Part shown: piece after piece, positions 29,394 to 39,047 of the stretch
Layout of the letters: each line of letters begins with the position of its first letter
Numbering within the stretch: the stretch's first letter is position 1
DNA from: an uncultured Lachnospiraceae bacterium
Lineage (GTDB): Bacteria > Bacillota > Clostridia > Lachnospirales > Lachnospiraceae
DNA: 43,445 nucleotides
Reading direction: 5' to 3'
Assembly: GCA_937950565.1 (NCBI GenBank)
Contig: CALFCS010000160.1
Span: forward strand, 1 to 43,445
The notes under the pieces: model-generated
Seen by the model: the letters and a program-made list of their open reading frames with translations, nothing else
Told to the model about the DNA's origin: nothing
Database searches by the model: none
Position numbers and translations under genes: made by a program

Positions 29394-32300
29394 ATGTACA
29401 AGAAAGTTTCAACAGACTTGAATTTTGTAGACAGAGAAAAAGCAACTGAAAAGTTCTGGCGGGACAATCAGATCTTCGAAAAGAGTATGAAAGAACGTGA
29501 AGGTAATGAGATGTATACATTTTATGATGGACCGCCGACCGCTAACGGTAAGCCACATATCGGCCATGTTCTTACCCGTGTTATTAAAGATATGATTCCG
29601 AGATACCGTACGATGAAGGGGTATGAAGTTCCGAGAAAAGCAGGATGGGACACACATGGACTTCCGGTAGAGCTTGAAGTTGAGAAGGCGCTTGGTCTTG
29701 ACGGCAAGGATCAGATTGAAGAGTATGGTCTGGAGCCATTTATTGACAAGTGTAAGGAAAGTGTATGGAAATACAAAGGCATGTGGGAGGATTTCTCCGG
29801 AACCGTTGGCTTCTGGGCAGATATGGACAATCCATATGTTACGTATCACAATGACTTTATCGAGTCTGAATGGTGGGCGTTGAAGAAAATATGGGATAAG
29901 GGGCTCCTCTACAAGGGCTTTAAAATTGTTCCTTATTGTCCTCGCTGTGGCACACCGCTTTCTGCACAGGAGGTTGCCCAGGGATATAAGGATGTAAAGG
30001 AACGTTCTGCGATTGTACGTTTTAAGGTGAAGGACGAGGATGCCTATATTCTCGCATGGACGACAACACCGTGGACGCTTCCGTCCAATATTGGTCTTTG
30101 TGTGAATCCATACGAGGAATACGCGAAGGTAAAATGCGCAGATGGATACACTTATTATATGGCATCTGCACTTCTTGACACTGTCCTTGGAAAGCTTGCA
30201 GATGAAGAAGCAGGGACTCCGGCTTATGAAGTTCTGGAAACTTATAAGGGGCAGGATCTGGAATATAAAGAATATGAGCCACTTTATGAGTGTGCGGCAG
30301 AATGCGCTGCAAAGCAGAATAAGAAGTGTTTTTTTGTAACATGTGACACCTATGTAACACTTACAGATGGAACAGGTGTTGTTCATATTGCACCGGCATT
30401 TGGTGAGGATGACGCGAAGGTGGGACGTAAGTATGACTTCCCGTTCGTGCAGCTTGTTGATGAGAAGGGTAACATGGCAGAGTCCACTCCGTTTGCAGGT
30501 CTTTTCGTGAAGAAGGCTGACCCGGAGGTGTTAAAGGATCTGGATAGCCGTGGACTGCTCTTTGATGCGCCGAAATTCGAGCATAGCTATCCGCATTGCT
30601 GGCGTTGTGACACACCGCTGATTTATTATGCGCGTGAGTCCTGGTTTATTAAGATGACGGATGTCAAAGAGGATTTGATTGCAAATAATAATACAATTAA
30701 CTGGATTCCGGAAAGTATCGGTAAGGGGCGTTTTGGCGATTGGCTGGAAAATGTCCAGGATTGGGGCATCAGCCGTAACCGTTACTGGGGTACTCCGCTG
30801 AATATCTGGGAGTGCGAGTGCGGACATCAGCATTCTATCGGAAGTATTGCGGAATTGAAGGAAATGTCTGATAACTGTCCGGATGATATTGAGCTTCACC
30901 GTCCATATATCGATGAGGTGACTATCCGCTGCCCGAAATGCGGGAAGCCGATGCATCGTGTGCCGGAGGTTATTGACTGCTGGTTTGACAGTGGTTCCAT
31001 GCCGTTTGCGCAGCACCATTATCCATTTGAAAATAAAGAGCTGTTTGAAAAACAGTTCCCGGCGCAGTTTATTTCGGAAGCAGTGGACCAGACACGTGGA
31101 TGGTTCTACTCCCTGCTTGCGATATCAACCTTAATCTTTAATAAAGCGCCTTATGAAAATGTAATCGTTCTTGGCCATGTACAGGATGAGAACGGCCAGA
31201 AGATGAGTAAGTCCAAAGGAAATGCGGTGGACCCGTTTGATGCGCTGGAGAAATATGGCGCAGATGCAATCCGCTGGTACTTCTATGTGAACAGCGCACC
31301 GTGGCTGCCGAACCGTTTCCATGGAAAAGCGGTTGTAGAAGGACAGCGTAAATTCATGGGAACTTTGTGGAATACTTACGCATTTTTCGTATTGTATGCG
31401 AATATTGATGCATTTGATGCAACAAAATATACATTGGAATATGATAAATTATCCGTCATGGATAAATGGCTTCTTTCCAAGCTGAATACATTGATTAAAG
31501 ATGTAGATGATAATCTTGGAAATTACCGTATTCCGGAGGCGGCAAGAGCGCTTCAGGATTTTGTAGATGATATGAGTAACTGGTATGTAAGAAGAAGCCG
31601 CGAGCGTTTCTGGGCAAAGGGAATGGAGCAGGATAAGATTAATGCTTACATGACACTTTATACTGCACTTGTGACAGTATCGAAAGTAGCGGCGCCGATG
31701 ATTCCATTTATGACAGAGGATATTTATCAGAATCTTGTAAGAAGTATTAACGCAGATGCACCGGAAAGTATTCATCTGTGTGACTTCCCGGCAGCGGATG
31801 AGGCGGTAATTGACAAAGAGCTGGAATCCAATATGGAGAAAGTTTTAAAGCTTGTTGTCATGGGACGCGCCTGCAGAAACACAGCAAATATCAAGAACCG
31901 TCAGCCAATCGGACAAATGTATGTGAAGGCAGATTTTGATTTGCCAGAGTTCTATCAGGAGATTGTAGCGGACGAATTAAATGTAAAAACTGTAACATTT
32001 ACACAAGAAGTTCGTGATTTTACGACATATTCTTTTAAACCTCAACTAAAGACAGTCGGGCCAAAGTATGGTAAAATGCTAGGTGGTATCAGGGAGGCTC
32101 TTGGCTCTTTAGATGGAAATGCCGCTATGGATGAGCTGAATGATACAGGAGTTTTGAAATTGAATATCGGCGGCCAGGAGATTGAACTTTCCCGTGATGA
32201 CCTGTTGATTGAGTCGGCACAGATGGAAGGTTATGTGTCAGAAAATGATAATGGTATTACCGTTGTACTTGACACGAACCTGTCAGAAGAACTCCTGGAG

Positions 32301-32549
32301 GAAGGCTTCGTGCGTGAGATTATCAGCAAGATACAGACCATGCGTAAGGAAGCTGGCTTTGAGGTAATGGATAAGATTGATATCACATACGAAGGAACTG
32401 AAAAGGCCGAGAGAATATTTGCAGCCAATGCAGACATGATTGGCGCAGAAACAATGGCGGAAAGTGTTACAAAAGAGACAGCAAAGGGTTATACAAAGCA
32501 GTGGAAAATCAATGGAGAGAATGTAACACTTGGCGTAGAGAAAAAATGA
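29394..32549 (+). CDS. ileS: Isoleucyl-tRNA synthetase
   Basis: This charges tRNA-Ile. The class I motifs are PPTANGKPHIGH (47-58, the HIGH signature) and KMSKS (603-607). WTTTPWTLPSN and the following CP1 domain form the editing site. The 1051-aa length and the NTANIKNRQPIG segment fit the long clostridial form rather than the about 940-aa E. coli type. The start at 29394 follows TAAGGAGGTAGCT; an upstream in-frame start at 29319 lies inside the T-box and is not used. It is controlled by the upstream T-box. glgP starts 30 nt downstream and may be read through. Confidence 0.97.
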   Translation: MYKKVSTDLNFVDREKATEKFWRDNQIFEKSMKEREGNEMYTFYDGPPTANGKPHIGHVLTRVIKDMIPRYRTMKGYEVPRKAGWDTHGLPVELEVEKALGLDGKDQIEEYGLEPFIDKCKESVWKYKGMWEDFSGTVGFWADMDNPYVTYHNDFIESEWWALKKIWDKGLLYKGFKIVPYCPRCGTPLSAQEVAQGYKDVKERSAIVRFKVKDEDAYILAWTTTPWTLPSNIGLCVNPYEEYAKVKCADGYTYYMASALLDTVLGKLADEEAGTPAYEVLETYKGQDLEYKEYEPLYECAAECAAKQNKKCFFVTCDTYVTLTDGTGVVHIAPAFGEDDAKVGRKYDFPFVQLVDEKGNMAESTPFAGLFVKKADPEVLKDLDSRGLLFDAPKFEHSYPHCWRCDTPLIYYARESWFIKMTDVKEDLIANNNTINWIPESIGKGRFGDWLENVQDWGISRNRYWGTPLNIWECECGHQHSIGSIAELKEMSDNCPDDIELHRPYIDEVTIRCPKCGKPMHRVPEVIDCWFDSGSMPFAQHHYPFENKELFEKQFPAQFISEAVDQTRGWFYSLLAISTLIFNKAPYENVIVLGHVQDENGQKMSKSKGNAVDPFDALEKYGADAIRWYFYVNSAPWLPNRFHGKAVVEGQRKFMGTLWNTYAFFVLYANIDAFDATKYTLEYDKLSVMDKWLLSKLNTLIKDVDDNLGNYRIPEAARALQDFVDDMSNWYVRRSRERFWAKGMEQDKINAYMTLYTALVTVSKVAAPMIPFMTEDIYQNLVRSINADAPESIHLCDFPAADEAVIDKELESNMEKVLKLVVMGRACRNTANIKNRQPIGQMYVKADFDLPEFYQEIVADELNVKTVTFTQEVRDFTTYSFKPQLKTVGPKYGKMLGGIREALGSLDGNAAMDELNDTGVLKLNIGGQEIELSRDDLLIESAQMEGYVSENDNGITVVLDTNLSEELLEEGFVREIISKIQTMRKEAGFEVMDKIDITYEGTEKAERIFAANADMIGAETMAESVTKETAKGYTKQWKINGENVTLGVEKK

Positions 32550-32579
32550 AGAACGTCAAAGGTTAAGATTGGAAGGGGA

Positions 32580-35051
32580 ATGATGATGTATAATTCAAGA
32601 TTTAAGAAATCGACATTTAAAAAGGATGTACAGGATAATGCAAGAAGACTTTTTCGTAAAGAACTGGATGAAGCAAATCCGCAGGAACAGTTCCAGGCAG
32701 TTTCTTATGCAGTAAAAGAGGCAATTATTGATGACTGGATTGCAACACAGAGACAGTTTGATAAGGACGATCCGAAGATTGTATATTATATGTCCATGGA
32801 ATTCCTGATGGGTCGTGCACTTGGAAATAACCTGATTAACATGACTGCATACAAGGAAGTGCAGGAGGCGTTGGACGAACTTGGAATTGATCTGAATGCG
32901 ATTGAGGATCAGGAACCGGATCCGGCTCTTGGTAACGGCGGCCTTGGACGTCTGGCGGCATGTTTCCTTGATTCACTGGCTTCACTTGGATATGCTGCTT
33001 ATGGATGCGGTATCCGTTATCGTTATGGTATGTTTAAGCAGAAAATCGAAAATGGCTATCAGGTAGAAAAACCGGATAACTGGCTGAAATATGGCAATCC
33101 ATTCGAACTGCGCAGACCGGAATATGCAAAAGAGATCCGTTTTGGCGGAAATATCCGTGTGGAGTATGATGATAAGACAGGAAAGACACACTTTGTACAG
33201 GAAAATTACGAATCTGTACTTGCAGTTCCATATGATTATCCGATTGTGGGATATGGCAATCATCAGGTAAATACACTCCGTATCTGGGATGCAGAGCCAA
33301 TCGTGGACTTCCAGTTAGAGTCCTTTGACCGCGGTGATTATCATAAGGCAGTAGAGCAGCAGAATCTTGCAAAGAATATTGTTGAGGTACTCTATCCGAA
33401 TGATAATCATTATGCAGGTAAAGAGCTGAGACTGAAACAGCAGTATTTCTTTGTATCTGCAAGTCTTCAGGCAGCAGTTGCAAAATATATGAGAAAGCAT
33501 GACGATATCCGTAAGCTTTATGAAAAAGCTACCTTCCAGATGAATGATACACATCCGACAGTAGCAGTCGCAGAGCTTATGAGAATCCTTCTGGATGATT
33601 ATGATCTGGAATGGAATGAGGCATGGGATGTAACGACAAAGGCATGTGCTTACACGAACCATACCATTATGGCAGAAGCGCTTGAGAAATGGCCAATCGA
33701 CTTATTCTCCAGACTGCTTCCGAGAGTATACCAGATCATCCAGGAGATTGACAGAAGATTCATTCTTCAGATACAGGCACAGTATCCGGGAAATGAAGAG
33801 AAGATTAAGAAGATGGCAATCTTAAGGGACGGCCAGGTGAAGATGGCACATCTTGCGATTGTTGCAGGATATTCCGTTAATGGTGTTGCAAGACTGCACA
33901 CAGAGATTCTTAAGAAGAGAGAGCTGAAGGATTTCTATGAGATGATGCCGCAGAAGTTTAATAATAAAACAAATGGTATCACACAGAGACGTTTCCTTAT
34001 GCACGGTAATCCGCTTCTTGCTGACTGGGTGACAGAAAAGCTTGGTACAAAAGACTGGATTACAGACCTGTCCCTTATGAGCGGTCTTAAGAAATATGCC
34101 GAAGATGAAGAGTCTTTGAAGGAATTCATGGAGATTAAATATAAGAATAAAGAGCGTCTTGCTGCTTATATTAAAGAGCATAACGGAATCGAAGTTGATC
34201 CGAGATCAATCTTTGACGTACAGGTTAAGAGACTTCATGAATATAAGAGACAGCTTCTTAACATCCTGCATGTAATGTATCTTTACAATCAGATTAAGGA
34301 GCATCCGGAGATGAGCTTCTATCCAAGAACCTTTATCTTTGGAGCAAAGGCGAGCGCCGGATACATTCGTGCGAAAGAAATTATTAAGCTGATCAATTCT
34401 GTAGCAGATGTTGTAAATAATGATCAGAGCATTAATGGTAAACTCAAAGTTGTATTTATTGAAGACTATCGTGTATCCAATGCAGAATGGATCTTCGCGG
34501 CAGCAGATGTCAGCGAGCAGATTTCTACAGCTTCTAAGGAAGCTTCCGGTACAGGTAACATGAAATTTATGTTAAATGGTGCGCCGACACTTGGAACGAT
34601 GGACGGAGCAAACGTGGAGATTGTAGAAGAAGTAGGAGAAGAGAATGCATTTATCTTCGGACTTAGTTCAGACGAAGTTATGAATTATGAGAAGAATGGT
34701 GGTTATGATCCATATGAAATCTACAATAACGATGCAGAAATCCGCCGTGTTGTAGAACAGCTTGTAGACGGAACTTATTCAAAGGGCGACAGAGAGATGT
34801 ACCGTGATCTGTATAACTGCCTTTTGAATACAAAGGGCAGCGACCGTGCAGATATGTACTTTATTCTGAAAGATTTCCGTTCTTATGCAGATGCACAGAG
34901 AAGAGTGGAGGAAGCATACAGAGATAAGATGGGCTGGGCAAAGAAGGCACTTCTTAACACAGCAAGCTGCGGTAAATTCTCATCTGACCGGACGATTGAA
35001 GAATACGTAGAAGATATCTGGAAACTAGAGCCAATTAAAGTAGAAGTATAA
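32580..35051 (+). CDS. glgP: Glycogen/maltodextrin phosphorylase
   Basis: This splits alpha-1,4-glucan with phosphate to give glucose-1-phosphate, using pyridoxal phosphate. The PLP lysine is Lys662 in EASGTGNMKFMLNGA. Hallmarks are ALGNGGLGRLAACFLDS, FQMNDTHPTVAVAELMR and VQVKRLHEYKRQLLN. The 823-aa length (from ATG 32580) is typical. ATG codons at 32580, 32583 and 32586 are all possible; GGAAGGGG sits best for the third. No other glycogen gene is adjacent. Confidence 0.96.
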   Translation: MMMYNSRFKKSTFKKDVQDNARRLFRKELDEANPQEQFQAVSYAVKEAIIDDWIATQRQFDKDDPKIVYYMSMEFLMGRALGNNLINMTAYKEVQEALDELGIDLNAIEDQEPDPALGNGGLGRLAACFLDSLASLGYAAYGCGIRYRYGMFKQKIENGYQVEKPDNWLKYGNPFELRRPEYAKEIRFGGNIRVEYDDKTGKTHFVQENYESVLAVPYDYPIVGYGNHQVNTLRIWDAEPIVDFQLESFDRGDYHKAVEQQNLAKNIVEVLYPNDNHYAGKELRLKQQYFFVSASLQAAVAKYMRKHDDIRKLYEKATFQMNDTHPTVAVAELMRILLDDYDLEWNEAWDVTTKACAYTNHTIMAEALEKWPIDLFSRLLPRVYQIIQEIDRRFILQIQAQYPGNEEKIKKMAILRDGQVKMAHLAIVAGYSVNGVARLHTEILKKRELKDFYEMMPQKFNNKTNGITQRRFLMHGNPLLADWVTEKLGTKDWITDLSLMSGLKKYAEDEESLKEFMEIKYKNKERLAAYIKEHNGIEVDPRSIFDVQVKRLHEYKRQLLNILHVMYLYNQIKEHPEMSFYPRTFIFGAKASAGYIRAKEIIKLINSVADVVNNDQSINGKLKVVFIEDYRVSNAEWIFAAADVSEQISTASKEASGTGNMKFMLNGAPTLGTMDGANVEIVEEVGEENAFIFGLSSDEVMNYEKNGGYDPYEIYNNDAEIRRVVEQLVDGTYSKGDREMYRDLYNCLLNTKGSDRADMYFILKDFRSYADAQRRVEEAYRDKMGWAKKALLNTASCGKFSSDRTIEEYVEDIWKLEPIKVEV

Positions 35052-35074
35052 AATAACCCATAAATACAAAAAAT

Positions 35075-35104
35075 GACTTCACAGAGATGTGGAGTCTTTT
35101 TTTG
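35075..35104 (+). terminator. Intrinsic terminator of glgP
   Basis: GACTTCACA (35075-35083) and TGTGGAGTC (35088-35096) form a 9-bp stem with a GAGA loop and one G-T pair, followed by seven T. Confidence 0.9.
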
Positions 35105-35677
35105 TGCCGAATTATGCCCATCCCATATTTTTACTCTGCCTCTGCCCATGTAGCACCCACGCTCGCTTTGCCTCTGACAGTCCGCCCCTTGGCCCTTTGC
35201 TGCCCCTGCAGCTCCGATTGATTTTTTTGCTTTTTCTCCGCCGCCTATTGACTGTTGCTTTAGCAAACTCGCAGTCATTATGAGCCGTGCCGCAAAGCTA
35301 CCCTTTTGCCGTCGTCTGAGACATCTGTTACAGACACTCGAAACAGATAGACAGGGATGAACTGCGGTCTATTTCGCTGTCTGAGCTTTGCGAGTTTGAA
35401 ATAGACCGCAGCTATCAAACATCGCTGTCTCTGTTTCGTAAGTGTCTGTTAAGATTGTCGTTCGACAGTAAAAGGGCAGCTTTGCGGCACGGCTCATGAT
35501 GACGCTCAGACATTGCACAGCAACAGTCGCTATGCTCGAAAAAACTGCAAAAATCTACACGGAGCTGCAGGGGCAGCAAAGGGCCAATGGGCGGACTGTC
35601 AGAGGCACAGCGAGCGTGGGGGCGGCATAGGCAGAGGCAGAGTGAAAATATGGGTATGGTCAAATTCGTTCAAAAAC
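35098..35677. repeat. Very long imperfect inverted repeat (about 280-bp arms)
   Basis: The left arm from about 35098 to 35375 is complementary to the right arm 35398-35677, centred near 35386. The innermost 14 bp (CTGCGGTCTATTTC, 35362-35375; GAAATAGACCGCAG, 35398-35411) are perfect. The outer hundred bases (from GAATT at 35109 and AATTC ending 35667) match at about 90% by eye; the middle is less well conserved, with small gaps. Open frames on both arms read related Gly/Arg/Gln-rich peptides, but they lack ribosome sites and exist because of the symmetry. No transposase or clear target duplication is seen. The rest of 35052-35828 holds the glgP terminator and the fru promoter. Confidence 0.9.
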
Positions 35678-35734
35678 AGTCACATTTGTGCAATTATAAC
35701 GAAAAAGGAAGGAAGATTTTGTGGAATAGTTTGA

Positions 35735-35763
35735 TTGACTTTGACTGAATTTGGATATATACT
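35735..35763 (+). promoter_or_regulatory. Promoter of the fructose operon
   Basis: TTGACT (35735-35740), a 17-bp spacer and TATACT (35758-35763). Confidence 0.75.
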
Positions 35764-35770
35764 AGACTTA

Positions 35771-35804
35771 CAAAAACAAAGAAACGCAAAAACAAGCAAA
35801 AATA
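35771..35804 (+). promoter_or_regulatory. Direct repeats CAAAAACAA, candidate DeoR/FruR operator
   Basis: CAAAAACAA occurs at 35771-35779 and 35787-35795, with a partial copy CAAAAATA at 35797-35804. They lie right at the expected transcription start. DeoR-family regulators often bind short direct repeats; the one encoded at 40692 is the natural candidate. Confidence 0.45.
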
Positions 35805-35828
35805 AAAAAGCTAGAAGGAGGAGAGAAT

Positions 35829-36740
35829 ATGATCTATACGGTGACCTTTAATCCGTCTCTGGATTACATCGTATCGGTAGAAGATTTCAAACTAGGTCTT
35901 ACAAACCGGACCAGTTCGGAGCTTCTGCTTCCGGGAGGAAAAGGAATTAATGTATCAACAGTACTCGGTAATCTCGGAATTGAGAGTACAGCATTGGGGT
36001 TCATCGCCGGATTTACCGGTGATGAAGTAGTACAGAGGCTGACCCGTATGGGTGTAAGGAATGGATTTATACGGATTGATGAAGGATTTACAAGAATTAA
36101 TTTGAAGTTAAAGACCATTGATGGTACGGAGATTAACGGACAAGGTCCGGTAATCGGGGAAGAAAAAGTTGCGGAGCTTATGAATCAGCTAAGGACGCTT
36201 GGAAAAGGAGATGTACTTTTTCTATCTGGCAGTATTCCGGCCTCCATGCCGGATGATGCTTATCAGAGGATTATGGAGATGCTGGAAGGAAAGGAAGTTC
36301 AGATTATTGTAGATGCAACTCAGGAGCTTTTGACGAATGTTCTTGCTTATCATCCGTTTCTGATTAAACCAAATAATCATGAGCTTGGTGAAATTTTTGG
36401 TGTGGAGCTTCGGAAGAGGGAAGAAGTTGTGCCTTATGGAAAGAAGCTTCAGGAAATGGGGGCACAGAATGTGTTGATCTCCATGGCAGGCGAAGGTGCA
36501 GTGCTGATTGCCGCAGATGGCAGTATATACAGCGCTCCGGCGCCAAAGGGAACATTGGTAAACGGAGTTGGAGCGGGAGATTCTATGGTAGCAGGGTTTA
36601 TGGCCGGATACATGGAACGTAAAGATTATGAATATGCATTTTATATGGGCGTGTCCGCCGGAAGCGCCAGCGCATTTTCCGAACATCTGGCAACAAAGGA
36701 AGAAGTAGAAGCTGTGTACAGACAGCTCACAGGCAAATAA
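35829..36740 (+). CDS. fruK: 1-phosphofructokinase
   Basis: This phosphorylates fructose-1-phosphate, the product of the fructose PTS, to fructose-1,6-bisphosphate. It is a PfkB-family ribokinase fold with LPGGKGINVSTVLGNLG (substrate site) and VNGVGAGDSMVAGFMAGY (ATP site with catalytic Asp). The 303-aa length fits. The start at 35829 has AGGAGGAG upstream. It is the first gene of the fru operon; the PTS gene follows 21 nt later. Tagatose-6-phosphate kinase is related, but the context supports fruK. Confidence 0.95.
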   Translation: MIYTVTFNPSLDYIVSVEDFKLGLTNRTSSELLLPGGKGINVSTVLGNLGIESTALGFIAGFTGDEVVQRLTRMGVRNGFIRIDEGFTRINLKLKTIDGTEINGQGPVIGEEKVAELMNQLRTLGKGDVLFLSGSIPASMPDDAYQRIMEMLEGKEVQIIVDATQELLTNVLAYHPFLIKPNNHELGEIFGVELRKREEVVPYGKKLQEMGAQNVLISMAGEGAVLIAADGSIYSAPAPKGTLVNGVGAGDSMVAGFMAGYMERKDYEYAFYMGVSAGSASAFSEHLATKEEVEAVYRQLTGK

Positions 36741-36761
36741 AAATAAGAGGAGGAATTTAAG

Positions 36762-38675
36762 ATGAGAATCACAGATTTGCTTGACGTAAAAAGTATTTCC
36801 CTGAATCAGAAGCCAAAGAGCAAGAAAGAAGCCCTTGATATGGCAGTTGCACTTATGGTGAAAAGAGGGAACATCAATGATGAGGAAGCGTATCGGAAAC
36901 TTGTGTATGCAAGAGAGGAAGAGAGCACAACCGGAATTGGCGAAGGAATTGCGATTCCTCATGGAAAAGGAGATGCAGTAAATGCACCGGGGCTTGCGGC
37001 GATGGTTATCAAAGGCGGTGTAGACTTTGATTCCCTGGACGGGCAGCCTGCGGACCTGCTGTTCCTGATTGCTGCGCCGAATACGGAGGATAACGTACAT
37101 CTGGATGTGTTGAGCAAATTATCTATGATGCTGATGGATGAGCAGTTCAGGGATGATCTTAGAAATGCAAAATCTCCGCAAGATTTTCTGGATATTATCG
37201 ATAAGGCAGATGATGAAAAGAAGAGTGTAGACGAGAGACTTGCAGATGTGAGCGCGGCAGGTGAAGGGCAGATGAAGATTCTTGCAGTAACCTCCTGTCC
37301 GACCGGAATTGCGCATACTTATATGGCGGCTGAAGGACTTGAGAAAGCAGCAAAGGCAAAGAACTGTTTTATCAAGGTAGAGACCAGAGGTTCCGGCGGC
37401 GCCAAGAATGTCCTCACAGATAAAGAAATTGCGGATGCAGATTGCATTATTGTTGCCGCAGATGCCCAAGTTCCGATGGAGCGTTTTGATGGAAAGAGGG
37501 TAATTGAGCGTCAGGTATCCGATGGAATCAACAAGGCAGATGAGCTGGTCGCTCTTGCGATGTCCGGCAATGTTCCGGTTTATCACAGCGCGGGAGCTGC
37601 GCAGAAGACTTCTGACTCTGCAAAAGCAGGCGGCGGTATCGGGCATCAGATTTATACACAGCTTATGAACGGTGTGTCACATATGCTTCCGTTTGTTGTA
37701 GGCGGCGGTATTCTGATTGCAATCGCATTTCTGATTGATGGAATTCTGGTGGATATGAATGCACTTTCTGCAGCAGAAAGAGCGAACTTTGGTACTATTA
37801 CTCCGGTTGCGGCAATGTTTAAAAATATTGGTGGTGTTGCATTTGGGTTCATGCTTCCGATTCTTGCAGGATTTATTGCAATGGCAATCGGTGACCGGCC
37901 GGCGCTTGCGGTTGGTTTCGTTGGTGGTATGATGGCAGCAAATGGTACTTCCGGGTTCCTTGGGGCGCTTGTTGCTGGTTTTGCAGCGGGTTATCTGGTG
38001 AAAGGGCTTCGCAAGATATGTGATAAACTACCGCAGGCACTTGAAAAAATTGCTCCGGTACTTATTTATCCGGTTGTGGGTATCCTGCTCATTGGATTGA
38101 TTATGACATTTATCGTAGAACCAGTGATGGGAGGCATTAACACAGCTCTTAATAATGGACTTACAAGCATGGGCGGAACAAGTAAGATCATCTTAGGCTT
38201 GATTCTTGGCGGTATGATGGCGATTGATATGGGCGGCCCGTTCAACAAGGCGGCATATGTATTTGGTACGGCCGCAATCGCAGCAGGAAATTATGATATT
38301 ATGGCAGCAGTTATGATTGGCGGTATGGTTCCTCCGTGTGCGATTGCACTTGCAACGATTTTCTTCAAAGATAAATTTACAACAGAAGAAAGAGAATCCG
38401 GACCGATGAACTTTGTTATGGGGCTTGCATTTATTACAGAAGGTGCGATTCCTTATGCAGCGGCAGATCCGCTTCACGTACTTCCGGCATGCATTATAGG
38501 CTCTGGAGTGGCAGGAGCGTTATCTATGGCATTTGGATGTACCTTGATGGCTCCACATGGTGGTATCTTTGTAGTACCGGTTATGGGAAATGCATTGATG
38601 TATCTGGCTGCACTTGTAATTGGAACAGTTGTTTCCGCAGTGCTTTTAGGAGTATTAAAGAAAAAGGTTGCTTAA
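36762..38675 (+). CDS. fruA: Fructose-specific PTS enzyme IIABC
   Basis: This takes up fructose and phosphorylates it to fructose-1-phosphate. Domain order is IIA (1-150, phosphorylated His67 in IAIPHGKGD), IIB (about 170-270, Cys179 in TSCPTGIAHTYMAAE) and membrane IIC (about 300-637, with GGPFNKAAYVFG and GAIPYAAADP motifs). The 637-aa chain carries all three domains. AGGAGG precedes ATG 36762. It receives phosphate from the HPr and EI encoded next, making the operon self-contained. Confidence 0.96.
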   Translation: MRITDLLDVKSISLNQKPKSKKEALDMAVALMVKRGNINDEEAYRKLVYAREEESTTGIGEGIAIPHGKGDAVNAPGLAAMVIKGGVDFDSLDGQPADLLFLIAAPNTEDNVHLDVLSKLSMMLMDEQFRDDLRNAKSPQDFLDIIDKADDEKKSVDERLADVSAAGEGQMKILAVTSCPTGIAHTYMAAEGLEKAAKAKNCFIKVETRGSGGAKNVLTDKEIADADCIIVAADAQVPMERFDGKRVIERQVSDGINKADELVALAMSGNVPVYHSAGAAQKTSDSAKAGGGIGHQIYTQLMNGVSHMLPFVVGGGILIAIAFLIDGILVDMNALSAAERANFGTITPVAAMFKNIGGVAFGFMLPILAGFIAMAIGDRPALAVGFVGGMMAANGTSGFLGALVAGFAAGYLVKGLRKICDKLPQALEKIAPVLIYPVVGILLIGLIMTFIVEPVMGGINTALNNGLTSMGGTSKIILGLILGGMMAIDMGGPFNKAAYVFGTAAIAAGNYDIMAAVMIGGMVPPCAIALATIFFKDKFTTEERESGPMNFVMGLAFITEGAIPYAAADPLHVLPACIIGSGVAGALSMAFGCTLMAPHGGIFVVPVMGNALMYLAALVIGTVVSAVLLGVLKKKVA

Positions 38676-38744
38676 AGTGAGCAAAATGCTAATAATAAAA
38701 GAAATAAAAATAGAAAATATTAGAGAAAAATGGAGGAATTTATC

Positions 38745-39002
38745 ATGAAAGAATTAAAATATGTAATTACAGACCCAATGGGAATCCATGCACGTCCGGC
38801 AGGACTTCTGGTAAAGGAAGTAGCAAAGTATAAATGTGATATTAAGCTTAGTAACGGCGCAAGAACTGCGAATGCCAAAGGAATTATGGGTATCATGAGC
38901 CTGGGCATTAAGAAGGATCAGGAAGTAACATTTACATTTGACGGTGAAGATGAGGAAACAGCATATGAAGCGGTGAAGGGCTTTATGCAGGAAAATCTGT
39001 AA
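38745..39002 (+). CDS. ptsH: HPr phosphocarrier, Ser46 replaced by Gly
   Basis: HPr carries phosphate from EI to IIA. Start ATG 38745 follows TGGAGGAATTTATC; the in-frame start at 38730 precedes that site. The protein is 85 aa, with active His15 in GIHARPAG. The region after it, KGIMGIMSLGI, aligns with KSIMGVMSLGI of Bacillus HPr without gaps, placing Gly46 (codon GGA, 38880-38882) where the regulatory Ser46 should be. HPr kinase could not phosphorylate it there, so it should be unable to act as P-Ser-HPr co-repressor. It may be a transport-only HPr for this operon. Confidence 0.95.
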   Translation: MKELKYVITDPMGIHARPAGLLVKEVAKYKCDIKLSNGARTANAKGIMGIMSLGIKKDQEVTFTFDGEDEETAYEAVKGFMQENL

Positions 39003-39047
39003 TAGAAGAGAACGAAGGGCTTCCGGCATAAAATAAGGAGACGGAAT

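Noticed and set aside
34883..35734. Open frames on both arms of the long inverted repeat (Gly/Arg/Gln-rich peptides)
   Set aside because: They mirror each other because of the palindrome, have no ribosome sites and one runs backward into glgP.
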